This document shows positions 11,380 through 21,440 of a stretch of 64,000 bases of DNA, in pieces (positions within the stretch are counted from its first letter, which is position 1; each line of letters begins with the position of its first letter). A model generated the notes under the pieces. It did no database searches. It was not told the origin of the DNA and saw nothing but the letters and a program-made list of their open reading frames with translations. The DNA comes from Pseudocercospora fijiensis CIRAD86 (Eukaryota; Ascomycota; Dothideomycetes; Mycosphaerellales; Mycosphaerellaceae), in the NCBI RefSeq assembly GCF_000340215.1, contig NW_006921534.1:5746955-5810954 (forward strand), given 5' to 3'. The translations under genes and the position numbers were made by a program.

Positions 11380-13560
11380 TATAGAAGATAGTATAGAATC
11401 TCCGGTAGATAGTAGTCTTAGTAAGGAGCCGGAAGAGGTTAATTTAGACGAGTTAAATAATAAGGAGCGCCGCGAATACGAGCTCGAGAGGCAGGCACGG
11501 AAGGAAGATAAAGAGCGTAAACCGGAGGTTGTTAATAGACCGGATCTCGAGCAGTTAGCGATATAGGCTCTTAATAAAGCGGAAGAGGAAGAGAAAAAGG
11601 AAGAACCTAGTCTATTGTTAGCGCCGCTATAGGATACGTACCGCTTAATAGATAAGGCTGTTCTTACTATTTAAGACTATGCATTTAAGGCCGGATACTG
11701 CTAGCGGATATAGGCTAGAAACAGGTCTAAACGCGCTTAAACCGCCGGTCTCTAGGTATCTCGTTATCTTGTCTATACCTAGGCTAGTAATACGCTAGTA
11801 AGAGAGAATTTTATTCGGAAAGGAGCCTCTTCTATACGGATTAGTTGTCTAGTATCGCTATCGTTGCGCGCCTACAATTCGAAGGACCCGCTCGGTCGAT
11901 AGGAGGTTAGAAAGGTTAATAGAGTCTATAATTATAAGGCTATCTATAGCGCTTAATTTGCGCCGCATCGCCGCCGCTAGCGTAATAAGACTATACGGAA
12001 GACTATTGTCGATAATCTAAATGCGAATGCTAGTATATATACTACGCTTAGTAGGTTGTTAGACAAGAAGGACTATAAGTACTAGAAGTTATAATTGTAA
12101 GGCACTCGACCGAAACTCGGCCGAAGCTAAATTCTACTTAATATTCGGACTTCTTGCTTTCTTCTATACTTTGCTAACAACAATACCTTCTATATAGGTA
12201 TATAAGTCGTTAAGGACCTTCTTAATGTCCGTTAGGCTATACGGAAGGCCGCGTAAGGTAATCTAACCGCATTAGAAGCCCTATTCCGGCTATTAGACTA
12301 GATAGGTTTCTACTAGAAGAAGGAGGTAGATTCGACTAGTAAACTCGATAAACTCCTCGTTCTTAACCCTTAAATAGCCGAGTTATATAAGTAGTATCCT
12401 AAGTACCTTATTATCGACAATACCTATAAGACAAATAAATACAACCGTCTACTTTTGAATATTATAGTAGGCACTAGAGCAGGTAATACCATTCCCTTTA
12501 GATACTGTATTATAGGCAATAAGGACGAAGCTGCGTTTACCTAGTTTACTAAGAACTTCAAGTCGCTTTATAAGGTATATAACCTGCCTCCGCTAGGCCT
12601 ATAGGTTACAGATCGAGACCGTAGTTATATAAATACCCTTAATAAGATATACCCTCGAATACCAGCTCTTATCTACGCCTAGTATGTCTTTAAGAATGTC
12701 TAGGCTTAGGTACGGAAGTTAATGCTATAGAAGCAGGTTCTTAACGAAGAGACTAGTAAGAACGAGTAGCAAGACGACCCGGATTGTGCTACGTTTATTA
12801 ACAACTTCCGTGCCTGTATCTACGCTAAGACTATTAAAGAATACAACACTAAGGACTAGTAGATAGCAAACTACGAGAACCCTTACTATATAGCCCTTCG
12901 AGAGTATATTTACCGTAAATACTAGGCTTATAAGGACAAATTGGTATACTGTTTCTAGTAGAAGAAGTTCCCCTTCTACGGGCAATTAGTTACTTCTAGA
13001 GCTAAAGGCGCTTACTTAACTATAAAGAGGTAGCTCGCTAGCAAGAGATATAACATTCTTACACTGTTCCTTAAACTCTGCCCTTAGTAGTCTATTCGAG
13101 CCTTAGAGATTAAGTACCGGATAGTATAAGAACGTATAGCAGTGCCTATAGCACTCCGCCGCCCCGAGTTTGCTAAGGCTAATAAGAAGATCTATAGGAA
13201 GGCCTTATAGAAGGGCCTTAATTAGCTTAGATTAGCGTACGACGAGATAGCTAAGCTTGCTAAGGAGCCTAGCAAACAACGCTCTTAGTACTTAGGCTGC
13301 TTTCGAGTTGCTTAGGGTATTGTCTATAAGTATACTATTATCGATACGATTGAGTTAGTTAGATCCTTCGAATTCGACCCCTATATATACTTCGATAGGC
13401 ACTAGCATCTCGACAAAGCCGCTGCGCTAGTAAGGGCTATTATTAAGCTAGAACGGACGGTTTAAGAGCTATTAGTATTGCTAAACAACCGCCGTAGAAG
13501 AGGTAGAAGAGATAGAGCGGTACCTAGAAGATACGTCCGTACTAATTAACGAGAGGCTTC
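11380..13560 (+). pseudogene. MULE transposase relic
   Basis: Reading through stops, the plus strand gives a MULE transposase. Around 12411-12480 it reads LIIDNTYKTNKYNRLLLNII, the first catalytic Asp segment; near 12605 VTDRDRSYINTL follows the second Asp; near 12683 comes YVFKNV with stops where Trp/Gln would stand in the family's LWH-NKNV block. Upstream, RKTIVDNLNASASIY and KLDKLLVLNP match the usual order before the catalytic core. Almost all stops are TAG at expected Trp (TGG) or Gln (CAG) codons, the RIP signature. The 3' part beyond about 13500 is basic and lower in quality. No intact copy of the frame exists here. Confidence 0.8.
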
Positions 13561-13903
13561 TAGCTTCGAATACGTAGATTAGTTAAACCTAGCTTCTTAA
13601 AGAGGCCGTAGAAGGCGTACGAGGGCATCTATACAACCTCGTACTCGTATAGTAATATAACAACTACGACCTTTAGCTCCGCTAGTCTATACGCCTGCTA
13701 AGTGCTACGGCTTTGTTAGCAACGATCTAGCTAGTATTTAAAGAGCCGCTATAGCACTTAATCGACAACGTCTAATAGCGCTAGCACTACCGCTAGTAGT
13801 GCCTTACTCGGAGCGATAGTTTGTCTAGTTCTATAGCAGTTAACCTATACTACCGTAGGCTCGAGGTCTACTAGTAGCGACTTAATCTACTATGTTTAGT
13901 GCC

Positions 13904-14023
13904 GCTCCGCTACTATTAAACTAACAGGTGTTTACTTAGCAATAGTATATACTAGGTTCTATAGCTCCGCTACTATTAAACTAATAGGTGTTTACTTAGC
14001 AATAGTATATGCTAGGTTCTATA
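13904..14023 (+). repeat. 60-bp tandem duplication inside the MULE
   Basis: Two head-to-tail 60-bp units (13904-13963 and 13964-14023), each beginning GCTCCGCTACTATTAAACTA, differing at a few bases, followed by a partial third. It lies between the transposase relic and the right inverted repeat. Confidence 0.85.
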
Positions 14024-14296
14024 GCTCTACTACTATCTATAGCTCCGCTCCGCGGAGGTTAGTAAGGTCTATAGTAGTAGTAGCTAGTGCTATACCCTCG
14101 TAGTTATTAGTATGCCGGCTATAGCAACTAGTTCTAGCAGTCTTATATATCTATACGCGTTAAGGGCTCCTAAAAATGCCTCCTTCTTAACTATAATCGT
14201 TACTATATACGGGTGGTTCCTTGTCTAAGCAATTTGGCTGATTTGTATAGCTAAATACGTCCGTGCGCGCTTATAACCTAAACCGGAGGTAATCTA

Positions 14297-14345
14297 AAAA
14301 GCAATTGCTAAATAGCCGCTGAGCAATTGACAATTAGCATTTGCC
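14297..14345 (-). repeat. Right terminal inverted repeat of MULE
   Basis: Inverse complement of 11071-11119 with two mismatches. Plus-strand end reads CAATTAGCATTTGCC. Confidence 0.9.
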
Positions 14346-15262
14346 TGTTTAAGCTGCGTGTGCCCACGACGCAGGACGCATCGCGAACAGCGCTGCACAT
14401 CGCACTTTCTGTTATTAGCAGTGTGACTGCTGTCTGAGAACAGCAGAGAACGACGCGGAAGGCGGTCTGGGTCTGGGTCGGGGCGGCGGGCGCGGAATGC
14501 TCGCCATCGAACTTTCACATTCACATTAGAATAACCTTCACGCCCACCGCTCCTCTCCTTCCCCATCCTCCTCCTCCTCCTCCTCTTCTTCTTCTTCCCA
14601 CACTGTCATTGATTTTTCGTTGGCCTCATTATTGGTATCAACTGCACACGAAACATCCTTCAACGCGTCACCACGAATTCACCCCCTTTCCCTGCTCTCG
14701 ACGTCACCGCCCGACCTCGTGGCGCGCTAAAGCGGGCGGTCATTCCCTCTGGCAGCAAACGCACATCGATTCCATATCTCTTGGATGATTGGCCGCTGCT
14801 GCCGCGTTGGCACAGCGGATTCCCGAAGCATTGCTTTGGTTTAGCTCGCGTCGTTTGCATCGATTGCCGCCTCGTCACGTTACACTATCAGATTCATCAC
14901 TCACTGACTCGCTGCTACCTCTACCCACTGTCAGCTCATGTCTTTGAGAAGAGCCGTCTAGATCACTTCACATCTCACCCGTGAGTCGATCACTTCTTAC
15001 CTCATCCATCACATTTCCCGAGCTCTGCAAACGCCTATATTAAGAAACACACACTTCGCGTTTGACCTGCAACAAACGTTGCACCCACCACAACCCAATC
15101 ACCCAATGGCTATCAGCAAACCATCAACAAGTCCCGACAACTGACTGCCACCCATACAGCTACACCGAGTTTGACTGAGCCATTCAGCTCTGAGCGTACG
15201 CTGTATCCCACATGCTATGGGGAATCACTACTGACTCTAACTAGTTCGCTACTTCAGCAGCA
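14346..15262. promoter_or_regulatory. Argonaute upstream region with pyrimidine tract
   Basis: About 0.9 kb between the MULE and the Argonaute start. It contains a CT-rich run at 14564-14599 (repeated TCC then TCT), common in fungal promoters, and an A/C-rich leader-like stretch at 15040-15180. I see no gene. That this is the Argonaute promoter is inferred from position; the inserted MULE would now mark its distal limit. Confidence 0.5.
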
Positions 15263-18200
15263 ATGAGCAACCAACCACGCGGACGCGGCCAAGGCCGTGG
15301 CGGAGCTCGTGGCCGTGGAGACTCCGCCCCTTCTCGCGGTCGTGGAGACTATCAAGGCGGAGGCGGCCGTGGCGGCTTTCGCGGCGATCGCGGTGGAGGT
15401 GGCCCACCCGGACGAGGCCAGAGCACTCAAATGTCCTTCAGAGGCGGTCGTGGAGGTGGCGGCGGTGGCGGCGGTGGTGGATCAGGTGGTATCTATCTGT
15501 ACGTCTCAAGCGCCTACCGCTGCGAAGTGTTGGAAGCTGACTTGATTTGTAGCTCTGGATCCGATGTGCCACAGCCTGATGCAAGCATTACGGCCGCAGA
15601 AAACGCCCTTGTTCCTCATACCAGGGACAGAATGTTCGATGAATCCCCGGGATTCACCGGCTTTCCAGGGCGTCGAGGCTATGCTACCAAGGGCACGCCA
15701 ATTACCTTGCGAACCAACTACCTCAAACTGACAACTGCATACGAGCTCAACATGGCAGACCAAGAGCAGACCTTGTTCCGCTACGATGTCGATGTGCGTC
15801 AGGAGATCAGTCGTCCAAAGCGTCGGGCTCTGCTCGATCAAATCGTTCAACAACACCCGAAGTTCAATGGCGTCCATTGGGCCACTGACTACGCTCGCAC
15901 GGTCGTAACCACAAAGAAGCTGGACTTGGATAATGGGACCTTGGAAGATAAGCGTACGCTTCCCGGCGAAAATGCTGCTCAGCAACCGCAAGCCTCTGGT
16001 CCCGTCCCTGATTTCGTTCGCAATGCTCAAGCACGCAACACCTACGACTTCAAAATCACTTACCAGGATTCATTCTCGCCACGTCACCTTATTGAATATC
16101 TCCGCTCTACGTCGGCAGGTGCTGCGTACGCTGGTCGCACAGATGTGGTGCAGCTTATGAACATCGTCTTGACGAAGGCACCAAACGGAGCCAATGCCGT
16201 TCGCAATGTGGGCCAAAAGTTCTATCCATACCATGGCCATCCCGGGAAGGAGCTTTACGATCTGGGCGGAGGTCTGCAAGCACTACGAGGCTACTACTCC
16301 TCCATTCGCCCAGCAGTGAACCGTCTCCTGGTCAATTTAAACGTCACCGCTGGTGCCTTCTACCAGCCTGGACCTCTACTTCAGCTTTGGGACGAAGCAC
16401 GCATTCACGGCAATCTCGACCAGCTTGAAGCTTTCTTCCGTATGTTGAAGGTCGATGCAGCCTACATAAAAGATGGCCAACAAAAGCCGTTCAGAGTCAA
16501 GATCAAGACCATCATCGGCTTCGCGAAGGCCACCGACAAGATCCAGGTTCAGCGTTTTGGCAATGCCAACCAGGTCAGATTCCGCTTTGTCGACTCCAGC
16601 ATCCCGAATGCTACAGCGCGACAGATCACTGTGAATGATTACTTCCGTCAATACCACGGAATTACCCTTAGACACCCAGATCGTCCGGTGCTCAACGTCG
16701 GTACGCGCGCTGATCCCCAATACTTACCTGCCGAGCTGTGTACAGTCCGTCCTGGCCAGCCTTATCGACGCCTGCTTAGCGGCGACCAGACTTCTGAGAT
16801 GCTCAAATTCGCAGCCAGATTTCCAAATCTCAATGCTATGTCTATTACCGGAACTCCCGGTGCTGGACTTGGGAATGGTCTGCGACTCTTCCGTCTTGCC
16901 GATCCCACCGGTGATCCTCAGTCAACTTCCGTAAAGCCATTTGGCTTCTCGGTAGGTACTAGCATGATCACAGTGCCCGGCCGCATCCTGGATACTCCTC
17001 GCGTAAGCTATGGTTCGAATTCGAAACCTGTTACGCCGCAGAAGGGCTCCTGGAACTTGCAGAGCGTTAGGTTCACCAGACCTGGAAGATTTGACAAGTG
17101 GTCGGTTCTGATCATCAACCGCAAGGGCAATCGAGGCAATGCGCTGTTGGGGAACCCAACCGGAGACATGCTCGCTCCTGAAAAGTTGATCAACGAAGTG
17201 GAACAGTCCATGAAGTCATACGGCATCAACATGGGCCAACGTGTCAAGCCTACGCAGGAAATCCTACTAGAGACCCTTGTCATGCAGAATCGCGACTTCA
17301 ACAACCGCCAGCTACGTAACATCTTCGCGAAGGCGGAGAGCATAGGCATTAGGTTCCTCTTCATCATCATTCCGGAAGCCGACAAGTGGTTGTACGCTCG
17401 CATCAAATACTTTGGTGACGTTGAATTCGGTATACACACTGTCTGCTCTGTAGGATCGAAGCTTCAGAAGCCTAATGGACAGGGCATGTACATTGGTAAT
17501 CTGGCACTCAAGTTCAACTTGAAGGGTGGTGGCGTAGCGCACCATGTGCCAAATACCTTCAGCAAACCACTCGACAACAAGACAATGCTGTTCGGCATCG
17601 ATGTTACCCACCCGTCGCCAGGCTCCTCGAAGGGTGCGCCATCAATAGCTGCCCTTGTTGCCAGCGTCGATGAGCATCTGTTCCAATGGCCAGGCTCGAT
17701 CCGCACACAGGATAGCCGCCAAGAAATGGTTGATGGGCTCGAAGAAATGGTGATTGAGCGTCTAAACTTGTGGCGTAAGAAGAACAACTTTCTGCCCAAC
17801 AAAGTTATCATTTACCGAGATGGCGTCTCGGAAGGCCAGTATAGACAGGTCCTACAGATGGAACTGCCGTCTTTCGAAAAGGCCTTTACGAAGCTCTACG
17901 GTAGCAAGGAGAAGTGGCCGAAGATGACCATCATCATCGTTGGCAAGCGTCATCACACTCGATTCTACCCGACTCGTGAGCAGGACGCAGATTACAATCC
18001 ACAGCGCCAGAAGGGTTCTTGGAACCCACTCCCGGGCACAGTCGTCGACCGTGGTATTGCCGACAAGATCCTATACGAGTTCTGGTTACAGGCACATTCA
18101 GGACTTCAAGGCACAGCACGACCCGCTCACTACGTAGTCATCAAGGACGAAATCAAGTTTGAGGCGGATGAACTTCAGCAATTCACACACTACCTCTGCT

Positions 18201-18400
18201 ACCTCTTCAGCCGTGCGACAAAGGCTGTGTCTATCTGCCCACCAGCGTACTACGCAGACCTTCTTTGCGAGCGTGGCCGTGCCTATTTGTTCAGCGTCCT
18301 AGCTGAGAGTCATGGCAGTGATTCTTCAGTCTTCAACGCCGGACAAGAGTGGTCTCGTGATGTGCACCCACGCCTCGCTGAGAGCACGTGGTACATCTAA
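15263..18400 (+). CDS. AGO: Argonaute protein (PAZ-MID-PIWI)
   Basis: Small-RNA-guided silencing effector, comparable to Neurospora QDE-2. Exons 15263-15498 and 15553-18400 give 1027 residues; the 54-nt intron (GTACGT...TTGTAG) is in frame, so retention would add 18 residues. Residues 5-75 are an Arg-Gly-rich RGG region. The Argonaute N domain and linker follow (NGVHWATDYA, FYQPGPLLQLWDEA), then PAZ around residues 400-520 (VNDYFRQYHGITLRHPDRPV), MID (WSVLIINRKGN onward) and PIWI from about 720. All four catalytic residues are visible: Asp762 (FGIDVTHP), Glu803 (RQEMVDGL), Asp835 (IIYRDGVSEGQ) and His938 (PAHYVVIKDE), so slicer activity is expected. The 5' neighbour is a RIP-silenced transposon. 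Confidence 0.97.
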   Translation: MSNQPRGRGQGRGGARGRGDSAPSRGRGDYQGGGGRGGFRGDRGGGGPPGRGQSTQMSFRGGRGGGGGGGGGGSGGIYLYVSSAYRCEVLEADLICSSGSDVPQPDASITAAENALVPHTRDRMFDESPGFTGFPGRRGYATKGTPITLRTNYLKLTTAYELNMADQEQTLFRYDVDVRQEISRPKRRALLDQIVQQHPKFNGVHWATDYARTVVTTKKLDLDNGTLEDKRTLPGENAAQQPQASGPVPDFVRNAQARNTYDFKITYQDSFSPRHLIEYLRSTSAGAAYAGRTDVVQLMNIVLTKAPNGANAVRNVGQKFYPYHGHPGKELYDLGGGLQALRGYYSSIRPAVNRLLVNLNVTAGAFYQPGPLLQLWDEARIHGNLDQLEAFFRMLKVDAAYIKDGQQKPFRVKIKTIIGFAKATDKIQVQRFGNANQVRFRFVDSSIPNATARQITVNDYFRQYHGITLRHPDRPVLNVGTRADPQYLPAELCTVRPGQPYRRLLSGDQTSEMLKFAARFPNLNAMSITGTPGAGLGNGLRLFRLADPTGDPQSTSVKPFGFSVGTSMITVPGRILDTPRVSYGSNSKPVTPQKGSWNLQSVRFTRPGRFDKWSVLIINRKGNRGNALLGNPTGDMLAPEKLINEVEQSMKSYGINMGQRVKPTQEILLETLVMQNRDFNNRQLRNIFAKAESIGIRFLFIIIPEADKWLYARIKYFGDVEFGIHTVCSVGSKLQKPNGQGMYIGNLALKFNLKGGGVAHHVPNTFSKPLDNKTMLFGIDVTHPSPGSSKGAPSIAALVASVDEHLFQWPGSIRTQDSRQEMVDGLEEMVIERLNLWRKKNNFLPNKVIIYRDGVSEGQYRQVLQMELPSFEKAFTKLYGSKEKWPKMTIIIVGKRHHTRFYPTREQDADYNPQRQKGSWNPLPGTVVDRGIADKILYEFWLQAHSGLQGTARPAHYVVIKDEIKFEADELQQFTHYLCYLFSRATKAVSICPPAYYADLLCERGRAYLFSVLAESHGSDSSVFNAGQEWSRDVHPRLAESTWYI

Positions 18401-19008
18401 TCAAGATGCCTGACACGCATGGCCCCATCGATCACCAGGGAAAAAAAACCATCATCACGATCAGACGTGGCTTCTTCCATATCCATGATTTGCTTCAACA
18501 CCAACCATCACTTCAACCATCAACGCAATGGACGCGATTCAGGCGAGCTATGACCTCACCAGAGTCACCTTCTCTCGAATCACTCGGCCCACGACACTTC
18601 ACATTCTATGCTTCAGACTACCCCAAAAATGATTCCCACAGACACTCCTTCTTTCGATGAAGATTTCATTTGTTCATGATCTGCTTTCTTGAATCTTGCG
18701 GAGGACATCAGAATGGACTTGGGAAAACCCGGCGTTGGAAATGACCGAATTAGAAAAGACCCAGATAGCACAGTGCAAAAGCTCTTTCTGGATGAATCTT
18801 ATTGCTCGTTCCATTGAACATTTTTTGTCATATTGTCTCCGCCTCGAACCTTCCGTTGAAGATTTTCGCCATATCGTCTCCGCCTCGAAAAGTGTGAGTG
18901 GCTATCGTTGGACAGATGTGATTGTAGAAGTCCTACTACCTCCTCATTCCCGAGTTCTGGCAAGAGTTGAGTTGACAATTCCTAACCTTCACGCCCAGTC
19001 CTGAGCCA
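18401..19008. other. Spacer between convergent AGO and MRX8-like genes
   Basis: About 600 bp holding the 3' ends of two convergent genes. A short imperfect direct repeat, CTCCGCCTCGAA, occurs at 18838-18849 and 18879-18890. No coding region recognised. Confidence 0.5.
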
Positions 19009-20079
19009 TCAACGCACGTCCGCTCCATACTCTTCCGCATCCTCATCACCGTGTAAGGGATCGAAAGCGACAGCATCTCCTTCCCCATCCCCATCCTCCT
19101 GCACCTTAAAATCCTCATTCATCCCCTTCCTCACCCCCTCCTGATCCTGCAACCCACAAGCCTCCAGCACACTCCACCTCAACTCATCAACCCCAATCCT
19201 GCGTCCCTTATTCCTAACATCCAAACTCTTCGCCGAACTACAACACAAAAAATCCCCCACCCAAACCCCCCCTTCCAACTCCTCTTCCAACTCCCTCCGA
19301 ATCCCTTCCTTCACCTCCCTCAAAACCCCTAACCTCCGTCCCAAACTCTCCGCACTCGGCATCTTCGCCCGAGGAAACAAAATCTTATCAACCTTACTCA
19401 AAACAATCTGAAACGGCACGCCCTCCCACCTCAATTTCCGCAAAAGAAACCGATCCGTCTGCTTCAACCCATGTTCCGCATCCACCAACACATAACTCTT
19501 CCGCAACTGTTTCCTCCCCATCAAATACTTCGACACCTCCCGTCCCCATTCCTCTCGACTCCCATTTCCATACCCCGGCATATCCACCACCAACAAACTC
19601 TTCTTCGCATCCCAACGTTTCCACCTCGCCTCTTTTCCCTTCCCCCCCGCCGCCGCCCCGACCATCCCCTTCCCTCCCACCCCGTACGCGTTCATCGTCA
19701 CCGTCTTCCCCGGCCGTTTCGACACGTATGCGATTTTCTGATTCGGACGACCGAAGAGTGCGTTGAGGAGGGAGGATTTCCCGACGTTGGAGCGGCCCAG
19801 GAATGTTACTTCCGGGAAGGGGGACGGCGGGAGGGAGCGGAAGTGCGGCGTTGTGAAGAGGATTTCGGGCGCGGTGCGCTGGAAGAAGGTCGCTGCGACG
19901 CGGAGGTTGCGCGGGGTGGGAGGGTTTGTGATTGCGTAGGTGTTGAGGGTTGAGGGGGTGAGGGTTAAGGTGGACGGCGGTGGCGGTGGCGGGGGCGCAT
20001 TTTGGGCGGTTGTTGTGAGGGTTCGGAGGGTTGAGAGGGAGAGGTGTCGGAGAGAGGGTGGGAGGCGGAGGAGGGACAT
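19009..20079 (-). CDS. MRX8: EngB/YihA-family GTPase, probably mitochondrial (MRX8-like)
   Basis: Circularly ordinary TRAFAC-class GTPase of the YihA/YsxC family, whose bacterial members assist large-ribosomal-subunit assembly and whose yeast relative Mrx8 acts in mitochondria. A single 356-residue exon. The N-terminus (residues 1-25) is Arg/Leu/Ser-rich and fits a presequence, followed by a Pro run. G motifs: G1 GRSNVGKS (residue about 95), G2 region KRPGKTVTMNAY, G3 DMPGYG, G4 SKVDK in place of T/NKxD, G5 CSSAK. A Gly/Ala/Lys insertion (GGKGMVGAAAGGKGKEARW) separates G2 from G3. The C-terminal 40 residues are acidic. The 5' flank carries a (GGT)n-like run at 20097-20119. Mitochondrial location is inferred. 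Confidence 0.9.
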   Translation of the reverse strand: MSLLRLPPSLRHLSLSTLRTLTTTAQNAPPPPPPPSTLTLTPSTLNTYAITNPPTPRNLRVAATFFQRTAPEILFTTPHFRSLPPSPFPEVTFLGRSNVGKSSLLNALFGRPNQKIAYVSKRPGKTVTMNAYGVGGKGMVGAAAGGKGKEARWKRWDAKKSLLVVDMPGYGNGSREEWGREVSKYLMGRKQLRKSYVLVDAEHGLKQTDRFLLRKLRWEGVPFQIVLSKVDKILFPRAKMPSAESLGRRLGVLREVKEGIRRELEEELEGGVWVGDFLCCSSAKSLDVRNKGRRIGVDELRWSVLEACGLQDQEGVRKGMNEDFKVQEDGDGEGDAVAFDPLHGDEDAEEYGADVR

Positions 20080-21440
20080 TTGGGAGAGAGAAGGGTGTTG
20101 GTGGTGGTGGTGGTGGTGTTTACATACTTCACTTGTGAAGCTGGGTTGCGGGAAGGAAGTGGTCTGTGCTCTTTCTTGGCCCCGCTTCGTTCAACAACAA
20201 CAACTCATACAGACACGTCCGACACTATGCTGAGAAAAATATTTCTAACGTCTTTTTTTCTTAGCCCATCACATAATCTGGAAGAAAGCATGAAACCGGA
20301 CCTGAAGTGCTCGAGATGCGCCGATACTAATAGAAAGAACAGAAGCAGAAATGAACGATATTAGCAAGTACACCTTTCAATCATATTTTAGCTATAACAT
20401 ATATAATATTCCGGGTGCTAAAATTTCTGGAGCTGATACTTGGCATCGACCAAGAGAATTTCAGTCGTTAGTATACTATACTAATAAGTCCTAATTCTCT
20501 AGCAGTCGGACTGTCTAAGTCAACAACGACCTAAAATTGTGAGTCTTTGTCAACGGCAACATCTAAACGCCCTTTACAGGACACCGAAAACTTTGCGAAG
20601 CCACGATGGCTTAACATTCAGAAAGGAGTGTCATAGAGTCGTATGGAAGGAAGTTCGAAATTTAATCTCTTAACAAGCTCCCATCGTTCAGGCTTATGCT
20701 GCCAGCTTTGCAAAGGCCCTGCTGGTGTTGTGCCTTGCAGCGTGAGAGGTATTTCCCGAGTTTCTCGTTCCTGATTCATTCAACTCTCATTTGAGAAGTC
20801 GGCTTGGTGGCCCAGTCACATATCCCGGTTGCTCGTCTTGCGCTGGGAGCTCACAGTGATCCAGGAAAGAGATGTTGTCCGCACAGAACGGGACTGCCAT
20901 TGATAGCAATGTGAATTGCTAGCTTTCTTCAACCACTTATCTACAGACCCCTTCCACCCACACGCACCATCCACCTCGCCTCGACTTCCTCCAGTATCTT
21001 TATTTCATTTTTTCGCTGTTTCTTCTTGTTGCCATGATAAGAGTGGAGGTATAGAACGCCAGGGAGATGCGAGATTCATGTGAATCGCAATGCCAAATAC
21101 GGAACGCAGGGATGCAAAACCGAAAGTACAAGAACTAAAACTCCAACCAACTCCAACATCAAGCCCAAGGGGAAAGTTGAGGTTTCACCGCGTGAGTATG
21201 TACAAAGTCTTTCCGCGGGCACTGACGGCGTGTTGGCTGTACAAGATTGAATTTATCCAGATGACTACCATTCCCTACTCTTTCGTGCATGTCTTTGAAG
21301 CCGATATTCAAGACTCATCCGTACGAGAAGACAAGAATCATTCCGAAGAGGATTGGTACGCCATTGACAAGATGGATTGCGCCTGGAAGGAGCATTCGAA
21401 GACAAATGACCAGCACGAGTGCCACTATGCCCGCAGAGAG
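20080..21440. other. Gene-poor spacer, partly TA-rich
   Basis: About 1.36 kb between the MRX8-like gene start and the end of the next minus-strand gene. From about 20370 to 20560 it is TA-rich (AACATATATAATATTCCGGG; GTTAGTATACTATACTAATA) with short inverse arms AGAGAATT and AATTCTCT at 20453 and 20493, possibly a small repeat remnant. The rest shows nothing recognisable. Confidence 0.45.

Larger units (their letters stand above)
11071..14345 (+). mobile_element. RIP-mutated Mutator-like (MULE) DNA transposon
   Basis: A 3275-bp element bounded by 49-bp terminal inverted repeats that differ at only two positions, both transitions. The interior is extremely TpA-rich and CpA-poor and carries a MULE transposase relic on the plus strand. 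The edges are abrupt: flanking DNA returns at once to normal composition. I looked for the 8-11 bp target duplication expected of MULEs and did not find one (left flank ends ACCGGGCAAG, right flank begins TGTTTAAGCT). Loss by mutation, or a boundary different from mine, are both possible. Inactive. Confidence 0.85.

Noticed and set aside
12725..12985. 86-codon hydrophobic minus-strand frame within the MULE
   Set aside because: Antisense to the transposase relic; hydrophobicity comes from RIP-generated TA-rich codons.
13904..14023. CRISPR-like array
   Set aside because: Only two direct units without spacers, in a eukaryotic transposon.
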